Of a DNA stretch of 64,000 nucleotides, positions 47,296-56,852 are shown piece after piece (the first letter of the stretch is position 1; the number at the start of each line of letters is the position of its first letter). The stretch is taken from contig NZ_BFCB01000003.1 of the NCBI RefSeq assembly GCF_003569045.1, forward strand, positions 1,984,001-2,048,000. The letters run 5' to 3'. The notes under the pieces are model-generated. The model was given only the letters and a program-made list of their open reading frames with translations. It had not been told where the DNA came from and ran no database searches. A program made the translations under genes and the position numbers. Source of the DNA: Aggregatilinea lenta (lineage in GTDB: Bacteria; Chloroflexota; Anaerolineae; Aggregatilineales; Aggregatilineaceae).

Positions 47296-47906
47296 GATAG
47301 ATTAGCCTCGATCCGAAAAGTGACACTTTCCGTAACCGGCTGATAATAACTCTCACCTGCGCAGGAACGGCACAGCACCGCACCTTCATGCAGAACTTCG
47401 CGCTCGTTGAGTATCTCTTCGCCGCAGACCTCGCAGTTCACACGGTAACCCGGTTTACTGAGCAGTTTTTCCAGAGACACCGTCAGCATGACCGGCTGCG
47501 CGATGAACAATTCGTCATCGGGCATGTGCTGGTAGCCAATCAGGTTGGCCTGCCACTTGTTCTTAGCATCCGGGGCATAGTCCCACGCCCGCGTGCGGCT
47601 GTCTGGTGCAGGAACGATCCGCACCGCGCAGCCAGTTTGTGTATCGACAAACGTCGCCGCGACTTTACCAAAGTCGATTACTCGCAGTGTGCGCCCACCA
47701 ACTCGACAGCCGGTGTCCGCCGACACGCCATCGGCAGCACAACCGTCTGTTTCGACAAACGTTAACAGGCGCTTGTCACTGCGCGGCACATCCAGCCCCA
47801 GCCAGCGCCCGGCCAACAACCCCATGCGCACGCCCAACACCTGACGCGGGCAGAGATGCTGGTGAAACGCTGCCGACACTTCCAAGAGTTCTTGTAACGT
47901 CGGCAT
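47292..47906 (-). CDS. FmdE-like protein with C-terminal zinc ribbon
   Basis: 204 residues. The N-terminal domain resembles FmdE, found beside molybdenum formylmethanofuran dehydrogenase genes: [16 protein letters not shown] and [19 protein letters not shown]. The C-terminal part has CEVCGEEI...CRSCAGE, a CxxC-CxxC zinc ribbon. Between narI and the TDT carrier, it may help molybdenum-cofactor handling for NarG; no narW-like function is proven. Confidence 0.75.
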   Translation of the reverse strand: MPTLQELLEVSAAFHQHLCPRQVLGVRMGLLAGRWLGLDVPRSDKRLLTFVETDGCAADGVSADTGCRVGGRTLRVIDFGKVAATFVDTQTGCAVRIVPAPDSRTRAWDYAPDAKNKWQANLIGYQHMPDDELFIAQPVMLTVSLEKLLSKPGYRVNCEVCGEEILNEREVLHEGAVLCRSCAGESYYQPVTESVTFRIEANLS

Positions 47907-47915
47907 AGTTCTCCC

Positions 47916-48596
47916 CTATTTCCGCAGCGCCTGCCGCCGGTTCCACACGACTATGCGATAGGGCCGCCACAGGTATTCAATTGGAATAACCAGAGCGTGA
48001 ATCAACCGCGTGAAAGGCACTAACGCGATCATCAAGAAGCCACCCACAAAATGCAGCTTGACCAGCCAGGGCAACATGGCTACGGTGCTTGTGTCCGGGT
48101 CCAACCGGACCAGTGACTCCAACCAGGGTGTAGCCGTGTGCAGATACCACAGTCCGCCCCAACGGTACGCGAACGCGGTCACAAACCCCAGTACGACCTG
48201 GGCCAACAACGCGACGAGCAAGACCCAATCGCCGGGGCTGGTCACCACGCGCACGCGCGGGTTTACCAGCCGCCGCCAGATGAACAACACCATGCCAATG
48301 ATCGCCATCAATGCCAGCCCCATGCCGGTAATCTCGATCACATACAGCCGGAACTGTCCCCCCTGCAGCGCCGCCCACGCGCCCGGAAACACTGCCGCCG
48401 ACACATGCGCGATCAGGATCAGCAGGATCGCGTAATGCCACGCGACCGATGCCCACGACAGCACATTGTTTTCCAACAACTGCGACGACAAACTCGAATA
48501 GCTGAACCGGTTATTCCTGTACCGGTAGACCGTCATCACAACGGCCATCAGTACCGCCGCATACGGGATCGCCACAAAAAGCATTTGGTCGGTCAT
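47916..48596 (-). CDS. narI: Respiratory nitrate reductase gamma subunit (cytochrome b)
   Basis: Diheme cytochrome b anchoring NarGH in the cytoplasmic membrane and oxidising quinol; 226 residues with five hydrophobic segments. Heme-ligand histidines are visible in segment 2 (WHYAILLILIAHV) and segment 5 (LHFVGGF...LIHAL). Nine bases before the FmdE-like gene. Confidence 0.92.
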   Translation of the reverse strand: MTDQMLFVAIPYAAVLMAVVMTVYRYRNNRFSYSSLSSQLLENNVLSWASVAWHYAILLILIAHVSAAVFPGAWAALQGGQFRLYVIEITGMGLALMAIIGMVLFIWRRLVNPRVRVVTSPGDWVLLVALLAQVVLGFVTAFAYRWGGLWYLHTATPWLESLVRLDPDTSTVAMLPWLVKLHFVGGFLMIALVPFTRLIHALVIPIEYLWRPYRIVVWNRRQALRK

Positions 48597-48611
48597 AAAA
48601 TCGCTCCAGAT

Positions 48612-49127
48612 TTATCCTTGTTCGCGCAGCACAGCCAGGATCGCCCGCAGCAGGTCACGATAGGGGTTTCCCTCAAGCTGCTCGATCATGCGTTCAAGCG
48701 AAGGGATCATGCCCTCTGTGACCAGATCGGCATCCCACGTCCGGGCCAGATAGCGCAGGATCATGCCCAGGTGATCCGGCAGTTCACCCTGCACTACGAA
48801 TCCACTTTCCCGATAGCGCGCGTTCAACCGCGCCAGAAATTCCCCACGTTTGTAGGTATCACCAAACAATTGGTAACCGATATAGGGATAACACACCGGT
48901 TTGAGGTCAAACGTAGCGGCGTACAGTTCTTCGAGGTCGTTTAGCGTGACCTGTTCCACAAACAGTCGAAAATAACCTATAGGCCGCGCCGCACGCGAGC
49001 GCTGCATTTTGAGTGCCGCCGCACATTCGCGCACCTGGGTCGGCAGATGTGCGGATGGATAGTCTATCAGGTGTGCCAGCAGTTCGTAAACCGTTATCGT
49101 TGTGGATGTTTGTGTCATGTTCATCAC
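48612..49127 (-). CDS. narJ: Nitrate reductase assembly chaperone
   Basis: Cytoplasmic chaperone for insertion of the molybdenum cofactor into NarG; 171 residues of the TorD/NarJ helical family. LAHLIDYPSAHLPTQ and the YVEQVT-like segment (here FVEQVTLNDLEELYAATFDL) match. It overlaps narH by four bases and is not part of the mature enzyme. Confidence 0.88.
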   Translation of the reverse strand: MMNMTQTSTTITVYELLAHLIDYPSAHLPTQVRECAAALKMQRSRAARPIGYFRLFVEQVTLNDLEELYAATFDLKPVCYPYIGYQLFGDTYKRGEFLARLNARYRESGFVVQGELPDHLGMILRYLARTWDADLVTEGMIPSLERMIEQLEGNPYRDLLRAILAVLREQG

Positions 49128-50635
49128 TGCCCCCGCTTGGCATCGCGCCGGAAGCCAAAACCCGCTTCCGTCTTATGGGTGAATGGATCGATCAGCGGCT
49201 CGATATTTTCTTCGCGCGCCAGGGGCGGCACTACGAAACGTTCGTCAAAGGTGGGCTTGGCGGTCAGCTCGAAGATCGCCTGGGCTTCTTCGGCAGTGAT
49301 CCCGGCAGCGTCGAGCGCCGGGCGCGTATCCTCGTTCAGTTCGCCAGATGCGTTGTTCGCCCGGCGATAGATGCGCACCGCGATCAGCTTGCGATATACG
49401 GCGGCGACTTCGTCTTCATTGCCTGCCGAAAACAACCGCGCCATATAGCGCAGCGGCAGCCGCGCCTGTTCGAGCGTGCCAAAGTAATCGAGCGTGCCTT
49501 CGTTACCCTGTGTCACCTCGATGTGACCGTCATTGACCAGCGCCTGAATGGGCAGCATCGGCGGCACGTAGAATAACATCGGCAGCGTGCGGAATTCGGG
49601 ATGCAGCGGCAGCGCCAGTTTCCATTCCTTGACGAACCGGTACACCGGCGATTTCTGCGCTGCGTCGATCATGGCCTGCGGCACGCCGTTGGCTTTGGCG
49701 GAGGCGATCACCGCCGGGTCGTGCGGGTCCATGATGATCGCGCGCTGCGCCTCTACTAGATCAGCATCCTCTGCCGCGACGGTCTCATCGATGCGATCTG
49801 CGTCGTAGAGCAGCACGCCCAGGTAGCGAATGCGTCCCACGCACGAGTGGAAGCAAGCCGGAGCCTGTCCTGTTTCCAGGCGCGGATAACACAAGATACA
49901 CTTTTCAGATTTGCCGGTGGACCAGTTGTAGTACACCTTCTTGTACGGGCAGGCCGTGACACACATGCGCCAACCCCGACACTGGTCCTGGTTGACCAGC
50001 ACGATACCATCCTCGCCGCGTTTGTAGATCGCACCGGAAGGGCAGGCCGCTGCACAGCCCGCGTTCAGGCAATGGTTACAGATGCGCGGCAGGTAGAAGA
50101 ACACCAGTCGCTCGATCTCAAACATCATCTGGCGCTCATCGTCGCTCATGTCGTCCAGGTTTGGATCGTTGGCGGCGTACACCTGTGAGCCACTCAGGTC
50201 GTCGTCCCAGTTGGGACCGCGCTTGATCTCCAGCGGCTGCCCGGTGATCATCGACACCGGGCGCGCGGTGGGCTGGTCATCACCGGCGGGTGCATGAGTC
50301 AGGTTGTCGTATTCATACGTCCAGGGTTCGTAATAGTCATCGAGGGTGGGCAGATTCGGGTTGAAAAAGATGTTACCCAGCATCCCCAGCCGCCCGTTCA
50401 TTTTGAGATCGAGCGAACCGTTATCCGGCTTTTTCTGCCAGCCGCCTTTGTATTTGTCCTGGTCTTCCCACTGCACCGGGTAGCCCGTACCGGGTTTAGT
50501 TTCCACGTTGTTCCACCACATGTATTCCGCGCCTTTGCGATCGGTCCAGATGTTCTTGCAGGCGACGCTGCATGTATGGCAGCCGATACATTTGTCCAGG
50601 TGAAACACCATCGATACTTGCGCTTGAATTTTCAC
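49124..50635 (-). CDS. narH: Respiratory nitrate reductase beta subunit
   Basis: Electron-transfer subunit with four Fe-S clusters; 503 residues. Cluster motifs: CIGCHTCSVACKN (C16, C19, C22, C26), CNHCLNAGCAAACPSG, CRGWRMCVTACPYKK where tryptophan replaces one cysteine as in the 3Fe-4S cluster of NarH, and CILCYPRLETGQAPACFHSC. N-terminal KCIGCH spacing is canonical. It lies 21 bases after narG. Confidence 0.96.
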   Translation of the reverse strand: MKIQAQVSMVFHLDKCIGCHTCSVACKNIWTDRKGAEYMWWNNVETKPGTGYPVQWEDQDKYKGGWQKKPDNGSLDLKMNGRLGMLGNIFFNPNLPTLDDYYEPWTYEYDNLTHAPAGDDQPTARPVSMITGQPLEIKRGPNWDDDLSGSQVYAANDPNLDDMSDDERQMMFEIERLVFFYLPRICNHCLNAGCAAACPSGAIYKRGEDGIVLVNQDQCRGWRMCVTACPYKKVYYNWSTGKSEKCILCYPRLETGQAPACFHSCVGRIRYLGVLLYDADRIDETVAAEDADLVEAQRAIIMDPHDPAVIASAKANGVPQAMIDAAQKSPVYRFVKEWKLALPLHPEFRTLPMLFYVPPMLPIQALVNDGHIEVTQGNEGTLDYFGTLEQARLPLRYMARLFSAGNEDEVAAVYRKLIAVRIYRRANNASGELNEDTRPALDAAGITAEEAQAIFELTAKPTFDERFVVPPLAREENIEPLIDPFTHKTEAGFGFRRDAKRGQ

Positions 50636-50656
50636 TGTGATCGTCCTTTCCCGGCG

Positions 50657-53600
50657 CTACCAGCGCGGCTCGCCGTCGAGTTTGCGCACCAATACGAACG
50701 TGTCGCGGTTGACGCCGGTTGGCCCCCAGTAGTTGAAGCCATACGTAAACTGGCCGTAGCCGCCCAGCATCAGATTGGGTTTCAGGCGAGTGCGGGTCAG
50801 GCTGTTGTGGCCCCCGGCCCGGCGACCGCCGCGCTGTGGTGACTTTGGTACGGACAGCGTGCGCTCAGTGGCATGGTAGATAAAACAGATGCCACGCGGA
50901 ATACGCGCCGTGACAATCGCGCGCGTCACCATGACGCCGTGATCGTTAAAAATCTCCACCCAATCGTTATCCTCAACGCCGATGGCGTCGGCGTCCTCGG
51001 TGTTCATCCAGAACGGCTCCACCCCGCGCGAGAGCGTGCGCATCCGCAGGTTGTCGGAATAGGTGCTGTGAATCTGCCATTTGCCGTGCGGGGTCAGGTA
51101 GTTGAGCATGATCGATCCTTCCACCGCTTCGGTTTTGAGGATGTCACCGTGTGCTTGCGGATCGATCTTGGGCTTGTAGGTCGGCAGATGCTCGCCAAAT
51201 GCGATGTAACCCTCGTGGTCCAGGTAAAAGTGCTGGCGTCCGGTCAGCGTGCGCCAGGGCACCAACCGCTCGACGTTCAGGCAGAAGGCGGAATAGGCGC
51301 GCCCTTCGTTGACGATGCCGGACCATACGGGTGTGGTCAGCAGGCGGCGTGGCTGCCAGGTGAGGTCGTCAAACGTATAACGGACGCCGCGCGTATTTTC
51401 AGCAAGATCAGCCAGGGGCAAGCCAACTTTGTGCTCTTCCGCTTTGAAGGCACGATAAGCACTCTCGCCGTTGGTTTCCGGCGCAAGATGCAGGATCGCG
51501 TTGGCGGCGTCTTTCGCATCTTCGAGCGACGGATAACGCGCCCCGTTCCACTGGACCGACCGGCGATTTTCGACCAGCTCATCATACAGATCATCCACCG
51601 GCCAGCTAAGGCCGTGCACGCCAATTCCGTTGGCACGCACATTTGGCCCTAAGGAAATAAAGTGGTTTAAAAGATTGGGATAATCGCGTTCGACCACAAC
51701 AAAATCCGGCATGGTCTTGCCAGGGATGGGATCGCACTCCCCTGCCGCCCAATCTTTGATCTCCGGCTGGGCCATTTCGGCGGGCGTGTCGTGCTGAAGC
51801 GGCACGGCAACCACGTCGCGCACCGGTTCGGGAAAATACTGCCCGGCCAGATCGCTGATCTTCTCAGCAAACGCTTTGAAGATGTCCCAATCACTGCGCG
51901 ATTCCCAGCACGGCGGCACGACTTCCGATAGGGGGTGGATGTACGAGTGCAGGTCCGTCGAGTTGAGGTCGTTCTTCTCGTACCAGGTTGCGGTTGGCAG
52001 CACGATGTCGGAATACAGCGCGGAGGTATCCATGCGGAAGTTGATATCCACCACCAGGTCGAGCTTGCCTTCCGGTCCCTGCCCGTCTCCGGTAACCTCG
52101 TCTGCAATCGCGTTAGTATGCGTGCCCAGGTAGTGCCTGAGAAAGTATTCGTGTCCTTTTGCGCTGGATTGCAGCGCGTTACCGCGCCAGATGAACCATG
52201 TGCGCGGCCAGTTTTCCGGCGCGTCGGGATCGTCCACCGCAAACGTGAGATCGCCGCTTTGCAGTTGCTCGACAATCCACTGCTTGATCGCGTCCGGCGT
52301 AGTCGCGCCAGCGGCCTCGGCGTCGCGCACCAGTTCCAGCGAGCTGCGGTTAAACTGCGGGAAGAACGGCAGCCAGCCGGAGCGCACAGCCCGGCGCTGC
52401 ATGTCCATCGTGTGACCCTGCGTGATGGGGTGATCGGAATTACCCACCGGGGCCAGCGCGCCAAAGTCACCTTCGTAGCGCCACTGGTCAGAATGTACGT
52501 AGTGGAATGAGGGCGAATTTTGCAGGCGCGGCGGCTTGACCCAATCAAGCGCCATTGCTACCGGCAGCCAGGACGCCATCGGCGCGAGTTTTTCCTGCCC
52601 GACGTAGTGATTCAGCCCGCCGCCATTGCGCCCGACGCAGCCGGTCAGCATCAGGCCGGTGATTCCCGCGCGGTAGAGCAGGTTATTGTGATACCAGTGA
52701 TTGACGCCTGCCCCGATGATAATCGAACATTGGCCTTCGGTCTGTTCTGCTGTAGCCGACCACTCGCGCGCAAAGCGGAACACCGTCTGACGGTCAATGC
52801 CGGTAAAGCGTTCCTGCCACGCCGGGGTATAGGGGTTGTCTTCGTCGTCGTAATCGTGAGGATAGTCGCCTGCCAGACCGCGCCCTACGCCAAACTGCGC
52901 CATCAACAGGTCGTAGATTGTGGCGACCTGCACCGGGCCATCGACGGTTTCGACCGAGCGCACCGGCACGCCGCGCATGAACGTCTGGTCAAACGCAAAC
53001 TCGTGAAATGCGACCTGCACTACGTCGTCGTATTGCTCAAGTAATGTCAGCGCCGGGTCGATCTCGGAGCCGTCGTGCCCATCTTTCAGGTCGAGATTCC
53101 ACCGTCCTTTTTGCGACTGCCAGCGGAAGCCGAGCGTGCCCTGGGGCATTTTGATCGTGTTAGTTGCTGCGTCAAACACTAGGAATTTCGACGCGGCGTT
53201 CTCCTCACCAGCATATGACGCCAGTTGGCTGGCACGCAGCATCCGGCCCGGCTTAAAGCCTTCGCCGTGTTGATCCAGCACAACCAGAAACGGGCTGTCA
53301 GTGTAACGTTTGACATAGTCCATAAAATACGGCACTTGCCGCTCGGCGTGAAATTCCTTGAGAATGACGTGATCAACCGCCATCCAGAACGCGCCATCCT
53401 GCCCGGCATTGACCGGAACCCACCAATCCGCGTGTTTGGCGATCTGGCTGAAATCTGGCGAGAAGACGACCAGCTTAGAGCCATTACTGCGCGCTTCGGG
53501 CAAAAAATGGGCGTCGGGCGTGCGCGTCATAGCGACGTTGGACCCCATTGCCACGATGTACTTGCTGTTGAACCAGTCGGCACTTTCGGCTACGTCTGTT

Positions 53601-54253
53601 TGCTCACCCCACACTTCCGGCGAGGCGGGCGGCAGGTCGCAGTACCAGTCGTAAAAGCTCATCACGACGCCACCGAGCAGTTGCAGAAACCGGCTGCCCC
53701 CGGCGTAACTCAGCATCGACATGGCCGGGATGGGCGAGAACCCGATCACGCGATCCGGTCCGTACTGTTTGATTGTGTGCAGCGTTGAGGCCGCGATGAT
53801 CTCCAACGCCTCATCCCAGGTGATCCGCCGCAAGCCGCCTTTGCCGCGTGCCTGCTGGTATTGGCGGCGCTGATTCGGGTCAGCCATGATGCTGGCCCAG
53901 GCCGCGACCGGATCGTGGTGTTGGCGTTTTGCCGCGTGCCATAAGTCGATCAGAATGCCGCGCGCGTAAGGGTACTTTACCCGGATCGGGCTGTAGATGT
54001 ACCACGAAAAACTGATCCCACGCTGACAGCCGCGCGGTTCATAGGGCGGCAGACTGGCGTCCAACAGCGGATAATCGGTCGCCTGCATTTCCCAGGTCAC
54101 GATGCCATCTTTGACGTACACGTTCCACGAACATCCACCAGTACAGTTCACGCCGTGCGTGCTGCGCACGACCTTGTCATGCTGCCACCGGTTCCGGTAC
54201 AGTTCTTCCCAGCGGCGCGCCTGTGGATCGATGATTTCTTTTACCCAGCCCAT
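50657..54253 (-). CDS. narG: Respiratory nitrate reductase alpha subunit
   Basis: Catalytic molybdo-bis-MGD subunit reducing nitrate to nitrite; 1198 residues. The FS0 cluster ligands are H33, C37, C41 and C78 ([15 protein letters not shown]). The molybdenum ligand is D208 in [12 protein letters not shown], the mark of true NarG. No twin-arginine signal is visible, so the enzyme faces the cytoplasm as in E. coli. It follows a membrane-anchored diheme cytochrome c, as in Thermus narCGHJI. An SD-like AGGAAG lies upstream. Confidence 0.97.
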   Translation of the reverse strand: MGWVKEIIDPQARRWEELYRNRWQHDKVVRSTHGVNCTGGCSWNVYVKDGIVTWEMQATDYPLLDASLPPYEPRGCQRGISFSWYIYSPIRVKYPYARGILIDLWHAAKRQHHDPVAAWASIMADPNQRRQYQQARGKGGLRRITWDEALEIIAASTLHTIKQYGPDRVIGFSPIPAMSMLSYAGGSRFLQLLGGVVMSFYDWYCDLPPASPEVWGEQTDVAESADWFNSKYIVAMGSNVAMTRTPDAHFLPEARSNGSKLVVFSPDFSQIAKHADWWVPVNAGQDGAFWMAVDHVILKEFHAERQVPYFMDYVKRYTDSPFLVVLDQHGEGFKPGRMLRASQLASYAGEENAASKFLVFDAATNTIKMPQGTLGFRWQSQKGRWNLDLKDGHDGSEIDPALTLLEQYDDVVQVAFHEFAFDQTFMRGVPVRSVETVDGPVQVATIYDLLMAQFGVGRGLAGDYPHDYDDEDNPYTPAWQERFTGIDRQTVFRFAREWSATAEQTEGQCSIIIGAGVNHWYHNNLLYRAGITGLMLTGCVGRNGGGLNHYVGQEKLAPMASWLPVAMALDWVKPPRLQNSPSFHYVHSDQWRYEGDFGALAPVGNSDHPITQGHTMDMQRRAVRSGWLPFFPQFNRSSLELVRDAEAAGATTPDAIKQWIVEQLQSGDLTFAVDDPDAPENWPRTWFIWRGNALQSSAKGHEYFLRHYLGTHTNAIADEVTGDGQGPEGKLDLVVDINFRMDTSALYSDIVLPTATWYEKNDLNSTDLHSYIHPLSEVVPPCWESRSDWDIFKAFAEKISDLAGQYFPEPVRDVVAVPLQHDTPAEMAQPEIKDWAAGECDPIPGKTMPDFVVVERDYPNLLNHFISLGPNVRANGIGVHGLSWPVDDLYDELVENRRSVQWNGARYPSLEDAKDAANAILHLAPETNGESAYRAFKAEEHKVGLPLADLAENTRGVRYTFDDLTWQPRRLLTTPVWSGIVNEGRAYSAFCLNVERLVPWRTLTGRQHFYLDHEGYIAFGEHLPTYKPKIDPQAHGDILKTEAVEGSIMLNYLTPHGKWQIHSTYSDNLRMRTLSRGVEPFWMNTEDADAIGVEDNDWVEIFNDHGVMVTRAIVTARIPRGICFIYHATERTLSVPKSPQRGGRRAGGHNSLTRTRLKPNLMLGGYGQFTYGFNYWGPTGVNRDTFVLVRKLDGEPRW

Positions 54254-54286
54254 AATGATCTTCCTCCGTTTTAAAAAGCAGCTCTT

Positions 54287-55144
54287 TTAGCGCCGTGAGA
54301 GTGGTCGGCGTGTGTGGTGTGGCAGGCGGCGATGCCACACAAACAGCAGCAGCAGGAATACATCCATCAATCCGAACGCCAGGATGTAGAGTGAGAAATG
54401 CCGCAGACCCCGGCTGGGAGTGTCTTTAGCCGCCGACTGCTGCATAAACGCGGTGAGATCCGCCTGTTCCTGCGGGGTGAGGGGACGGTCTTGGTACACC
54501 GGAACCATCGAGGGAAACGGGATGTTCCCCAATACCGCTGCCATGCCAGACTCGCCGCCATACCGCGCGACCGCGTTAGTGAGGTCAGGACCAAGCAGAC
54601 CGCCGCCGGGGATGCCTAATGTGCCGCTGTCATGGCAGGCGATACACGCCGCCCCGCCGTTGCTCAGACGGTCAGCGCCAGTGAAGAGAGAGCGCCCCGC
54701 ACCAGGGTTGCCCGTCAACACCTCGCGCGCGGATTGAACCGGCGGCACTGCGCCGCTATCTGCCGCGCCGAGATAGGCCAGCAGGGCGTCAATTTCGGCG
54801 GTGCTCAGATTCTGGTTAGGCATGGGAATGTTGTTGTACTGGCGCAGGAGATCAGTGGCAATAGGATCGCCCTCCGCCAGCATGACATCCGGCGCTTCCA
54901 GCCAGCGCCGCAGCCAAGCAGGATCGCGTTTCTCTGCCACGCCTTGCAAATCCGGCCCGGCCATGTCACCACCGCCGACGGTATGACACGAGGCGCAATA
55001 CTGCTCAAATATAGCGCGCCCCTCCTCGGCGGATTGGTTATTCGACGCGGCCTGCACTAACCAGACGGTTTGCAGCAGCACAAAACCGCACATGAACACT
55101 GTGAGCAAAATCCACTTCCGCGAGTGCCGTGAAACGTTCTCCAT
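54287..55144 (-). CDS. narC: Membrane-anchored diheme cytochrome c of the nar operon (NarC-like)
   Basis: 285 residues. An N-terminal signal anchor (about 10-31) is followed by two cytochrome c domains with CASCH (C50-H54) and CIACH (C167-H171) and candidate axial methionines (IPMPN, PSMVP). A C-terminal hydrophobic helix (about 250-272) follows. Thermus narC, upstream of narG, is also a diheme cytochrome c needed for NarGHI electron flow, hence the symbol. Role here inferred. Confidence 0.82.
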   Translation of the reverse strand: MENVSRHSRKWILLTVFMCGFVLLQTVWLVQAASNNQSAEEGRAIFEQYCASCHTVGGGDMAGPDLQGVAEKRDPAWLRRWLEAPDVMLAEGDPIATDLLRQYNNIPMPNQNLSTAEIDALLAYLGAADSGAVPPVQSAREVLTGNPGAGRSLFTGADRLSNGGAACIACHDSGTLGIPGGGLLGPDLTNAVARYGGESGMAAVLGNIPFPSMVPVYQDRPLTPQEQADLTAFMQQSAAKDTPSRGLRHFSLYILAFGLMDVFLLLLFVWHRRLPHHTRRPLSRR

Positions 55145-55150
55145 AGACGT

Positions 55151-55546
55151 TTATTCCTCAAAATCTGAATTATCTTCCGCCGTTTCGTCTGAACACTGAA
55201 GGGGAAACTTACGAATGGTCTCGATCAGGTCGGCGCTGAGGGCAGGCAGTGTATGCGATGTATAGACCCGGACCGTGTTATCCCCTGATAAACCGACCTG
55301 GATCACGGGCAGATCAGGCACATGCTGTAAAATCTGAAACAAAACCGTATTCGCGGCTATGTTGTCAGTGTCCTGTTCAGCAAACAATACCACGTCAGGA
55401 ACGCACACATCCAAATCCGACAGGGCAAAACTGGAAGCACTACGCGGGCCAATCAGGACCAGGTCTTCCATCTTGCCCAGCACGTTTGCCAGCCCCTCAC
55501 TGAGAAGCGGGTGATCACTTAATAGCAGCACGCGATGCTTTTCCAT
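55151..55546 (-). CDS. Degenerate response-regulator receiver without output domain
   Basis: 131 residues from the ATG at 55546 (AAGGG just upstream; an upstream ATG at 55657 is unsupported). RVLLLSDHPLLSEGLANVL is clearly like NarL-type receivers (compare RVLLVDDHALFREGL in the regulator at 58 kb). The phospho-acceptor aspartate is replaced: where that regulator has PDLILMD this protein has PDVVLFA. No helix-turn-helix follows. It starts seven bases before narC and probably acts as a phosphorylation-independent partner. Confidence 0.7.
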   Translation of the reverse strand: MEKHRVLLLSDHPLLSEGLANVLGKMEDLVLIGPRSASSFALSDLDVCVPDVVLFAEQDTDNIAANTVLFQILQHVPDLPVIQVGLSGDNTVRVYTSHTLPALSADLIETIRKFPLQCSDETAEDNSDFEE

Positions 55547-55663
55547 GACCCTTAAGTCCAGTCTTTTTCGTCTTTCGGGTACGCGGGGAAGTAAAAGGTT
55601 TGCGAGAGCTGCCTCATATGAATGAAATGAGAACTTACATGCTGGTAACTCCACCAATCCCGC

Positions 55664-56179
55664 TCACATATAACGTGCCGCCGCCATACCGATCACGGCA
55701 ACGATAGTCAAGACCGTGCTGGGCAGCTCTGACTTACCCATTCTTTCCTGCAAAGCGTGTAATTGTGACAATTGACTTTCAGACGGCGGACCGCCCTGGC
55801 GCTCGATTTCGGCCCCTAACTTGGCAAGGCTATTCCCTGTTGGACGGATCACAGTGCCGCCAAACAAAAATTCCGCAATACCGGCCACACTGCCAATGGA
55901 CAGTACAACGCCCGCCGTCGAACTCATCCAATCGCTGTTAAAGTGATCAGAAATGCGGTAATAGAGTAGCAGGCCAGATACTGTAGTCAGGAGAGATGTG
56001 ACAGGCATCACATTAAGCAGACGTGAATGCTTGAACAGGTTCCGCGTAATAGCCTGCCCGTCCTGCCTGCTGGCGCGCACGGTAGGCGTTATCACGAAGG
56101 TCATGAACCAGGCGAAACCAACCCACACAATGCCTGCAAAGATGTGGATCAGGCGCAGAACGACCATATACTCATCCAT
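55664..56179 (-). CDS. CopD/DUF2269-like membrane protein
   Basis: 171 residues, four hydrophobic segments. LRLIHIFAGIVWVGFAWFM with the histidine in helix 1 recalls the CopD superfamily (putative heme- or copper-binding). Co-directional with the nar operon, between a cytochrome c lipoprotein and the receiver. A distant relative is encoded at 63.2 kb. Function unknown; a redox role is possible. Confidence 0.65.
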   Translation of the reverse strand: MDEYMVVLRLIHIFAGIVWVGFAWFMTFVITPTVRASRQDGQAITRNLFKHSRLLNVMPVTSLLTTVSGLLLYYRISDHFNSDWMSSTAGVVLSIGSVAGIAEFLFGGTVIRPTGNSLAKLGAEIERQGGPPSESQLSQLHALQERMGKSELPSTVLTIVAVIGMAAARYM

Positions 56180-56205
56180 TCAGTTTTCCTCCCTAAGGAA
56201 AATCG

Positions 56206-56601
56206 TCACAACGTCAATAGATAGGCGATTAGATCGGCAATCTCTTGCCGCGAGAGCTTTTTGGCATAGTTGCTGGGCATTATATTGGAGTACCCTTGCA
56301 CGATGTGCTTGGAGGGCCGCAAAATGCTGTAGAATGTGTATTCTTCGGCAGATTGCTGCTTGACACACTGGCTTGCTGTGGCAGCGTATGCCTGGAAAGG
56401 CGGACCGGCGCTCTGGCCGGTTCCAACCGCATGACACTGCAAGCACGACGCCTTGCCATCAATGGACTGAGTGAACAGGTCAGCACCGCGAGTTGGGTCA
56501 CCGGGTGGCAAATCACGATACGAGAAATCTAGCTCGCCGGGTGAACATGCCGTAAACAAGGCGGTGACACATAAGATCAACAGCACACAGAGTTGTTTCA
56601 T
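56206..56601 (-). CDS. Monoheme cytochrome c lipoprotein
   Basis: 131 residues from the ATG at 56601; a longer frame exists upstream but the chosen start gives a clean lipoprotein signal MKQLCVLLILCVTALFTAC with C19 as lipidation site. One heme motif CLQCH (C53, C56, H57) and axial M108 in SNIMPSN. Likely a periplasmic electron carrier at the head of the nar operon, 26 bases before the CopD-like gene. Confidence 0.85.
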   Translation of the reverse strand: MKQLCVLLILCVTALFTACSPGELDFSYRDLPPGDPTRGADLFTQSIDGKASCLQCHAVGTGQSAGPPFQAYAATASQCVKQQSAEEYTFYSILRPSKHIVQGYSNIMPSNYAKKLSRQEIADLIAYLLTL

Positions 56602-56641
56602 GCTCGAATCCTCGATACGTGTTTTTAGCTTAACGGCGGCA

Positions 56642-56663
56642 CACGAAAAAAGGAACGTTCGTG
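56642..56663 (-). promoter_or_regulatory. Inverted repeat in the nar operon control region
   Basis: CACGAA (56642-56647) and TTCGTG (56658-56663) flank ten bases, about 40-60 bases before the first gene of the operon. Inside it, GAACGTTC is a perfect palindrome. On the minus strand its centre would lie about 41 bases before a start set by TAAAAA. It differs from the CGAC-N4-GTCG boxes, so a different regulator (perhaps the adjacent NarL-like protein) may bind. Speculative. Confidence 0.3.
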
Positions 56664-56679
56664 AAGGTTGGTCAGGCAT

Positions 56680-56710
56680 GAAAAAAGAATGATCTGTTGA
56701 TCGCTCTTTT
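56680..56710 (-). terminator. Terminator of the DinB-like gene
   Basis: On the minus strand AGAGCGATC-AACA-GATCATTCT forms a stem with one mismatch, followed by TTTTTT. It lies 143 bases after the DinB-like stop and just before the nar control region. Confidence 0.5.
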
Positions 56711-56852
56711 GTATGGAAGAACTAGTTCTCGCGAGGCAGAAGAGGGATAGATGAGTTAAACGTCTCGATGTCGAATGCGCTTATCCAAAACCACTTAAGA
56801 GTCTGAAGCGATCACCCAAATGCGTGCAGTTTGCAATATGGAGGTATCGTGT

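Noticed and set aside
56680-56710. GATC-TGTT-GATC as an FNR-like box upstream of the nar operon
   Set aside because: It is better explained as the stem of a minus-strand terminator with a T6 tail after the DinB-like gene, and it does not match TTGAT-N4-ATCAA.
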